DNA of 64,000 nt. It comes from Skeletonema tropicum. Lineage: Eukaryota; Bacillariophyta; Thalassiosirophyceae; Thalassiosirales; Thalassiosiraceae. The notes beneath the pieces are model-generated. The model had not been told where the DNA came from. It saw only the letters and a program-made list of their open reading frames with translations, and did no database searches. The stretch spans positions 682,001-746,000 of the forward strand of contig CM074145.1 of the NCBI GenBank assembly GCA_037178625.1, in the 5' to 3' direction. The translations under genes were made by a program, and so were the position numbers. Every line of letters begins with the position of its first letter. The first letter of the stretch is position 1. Positions 63,191 through 64,000 of the stretch are shown piece by piece.

Positions 63191-64000
63191 ATGAACCAGC
63201 CTCTCCACCTCCTCCTCCTCTCCCTCTTCCTCCTCCTTCAATCATCACATGCCTCAACCCTCGACAACTACTGCGGCTCTTCGTGGGTAAACGCCGCCAA
63301 CGCCTGTCTCCTCCACTGTCCCAGCGGTTCCGATTCGGAATGCACCACCAAACTCGGTGAAGGGTTTGGTTGTTATTTATTCACCGGATGTCATGCCCGT
63401 GTCGAGGCTGGTGAATTTGGTGGTCGTGATCCTATAGGAGGAGGGTTGAATAATGATGAGGAGAAGGAGGTGGTGGTGCCGGTGGAGGAGACACGGTTTT
63501 GTGGGGTAGGATTATTTACAGGCAATGTTAACTTGTGATGAGGGAAAACGGTGTCGAAATGGGGAGGATAATGAAGTGTGCAGACGGAGATGTATGTGTG
63601 GAGGGATTGAATTGTCATAAACCGTTAATTACGTTACGAAGTGAGATGATCTTTACATTCACGGGAACAACCAAACCAATGGAAGACGAAGACTGGAATA
63701 TATTCAACCAAGTTATATTCTCCACACTCCAATCCACAACGACCGATCTCAACATCCATCTCGAAAGTATCACACTTCAAACTCAACGTAGTTACGATGA
63801 CACCACCACAGTCGAGGTAGATATCCTCCTACTCGGCAAATATCGTCCACCGCCCGAAGAAAACTTGAACACCATTGTCGAAAATTCCATCAATTTACAA
63901 AAGGATACAGTACGGATGAATTTAAAAAAGGTGGGGGCGGAAAATAAACGGTATTACTTTACAACTGACGTAAAAGATATTGATGCAGTGTCCAAGGAGA
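63191..64000 (+). CDS. Relative of the 1067-residue membrane protein, partial and frame-broken
   Basis: The ATG at 63191 opens MNQPLHLLLLSLFLLLQSS, a signal peptide, followed by a Cys-rich domain (LDNYCGSSWVNAANACLLHC, ECTTKLGEGFGCYLFTGC) closely matching that of the gene at 36770-40182. The first frame breaks after TRFCG at about 63505. A second frame (MLTCDEGKRCRNGEDNEVC) is used to about 63582, then a third (GDVCVEGLNCHKPL) runs to the window edge, encoding a module (SEMIFTFTGTTKPMEDED to EVDILLLGKYRPPPEENL) that again matches the relative. Possible introns at the breaks would be under 20 bases, too short, so indels are more likely. The gene continues beyond the window. Confidence 0.75.

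Noticed and set aside
1..64000. CRISPR arrays, prokaryotic operons, rRNA and tRNA genes
   Set aside because: I looked for regularly spaced repeats, Shine-Dalgarno-led gene runs and cloverleaf-forming stretches and saw none I could support; introns and retroelements show the DNA is eukaryotic.

Overview
The window looks like nuclear DNA of a stramenopile alga, most likely a centric diatom. The evidence is short GT-AG introns, compact genes on both strands, low-complexity Ser/Thr/His/Pro-rich proteins, one presequence resembling the diatom plastid-import signal, and algal families such as a tocopherol-cyclase-like protein. The organism assignment is inference; no rRNA or organelle marker is present.

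Layout. (1) 1-24627 is mobile-element territory. A roughly 5.8-kb segment occurs twice in direct orientation (41-8831, interrupted; 18845-24627). The copies are nearly identical: I found four substitutions and two 6-bp repeat-length differences. Between them lies a 10-kb non-LTR retrotransposon on the minus strand (about 8832-18844) with ORF1 and a long ORF2 (APE endonuclease, reverse transcriptase, RNase H, zinc knuckle, Ulp1-like protease). Copy A also carries a 3003-bp DNA transposon (5519-8521; 17-bp inverted termini, 7-bp target duplication) that is absent from copy B, which preserves the empty site. Each copy holds a MORN-motif gene and a small divergent gene. (2) 24628-32286 is single-copy: a Tyr/Asn/Gly-rich presequence-bearing protein, a 1019-residue charged nuclear-type protein and a three-exon myo-inositol oxygenase. 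(3) 32391-34638 is a second DNA element whose 313/324-bp inverted repeats carry the start codons of two convergent genes; it splits the intergenic region between the oxygenase and a ubiquitin-like/WD40 gene. (4) 34743-51941 is gene-rich: UBL-WD40, a 1067-residue type I membrane protein, a possible secreted Cys-rich protein, a WDR83/MORG1 homologue, a tocopherol-cyclase-like gene with a frame break, a 1297-residue lineage-specific protein and a MAP2K-like kinase. (5) 51942-64000 is gene-poor: a 906-bp TRIM retrotransposon (53399-54304), a tesmin/LIN54-type CXC gene, a 2.3-kb exact-junction tandem duplication holding two decayed copies of a membrane-protein gene, and at the right edge the start of a second member of the 1067-residue membrane-protein family.

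Two themes stand out. One is several mobile elements of different classes with readable ends and target duplications, including one locus where insertion order can be read. The other is a series of single-base frame breaks in otherwise good coding sequence, which could be real decay or residual assembly indels; raw reads or RNA would decide.
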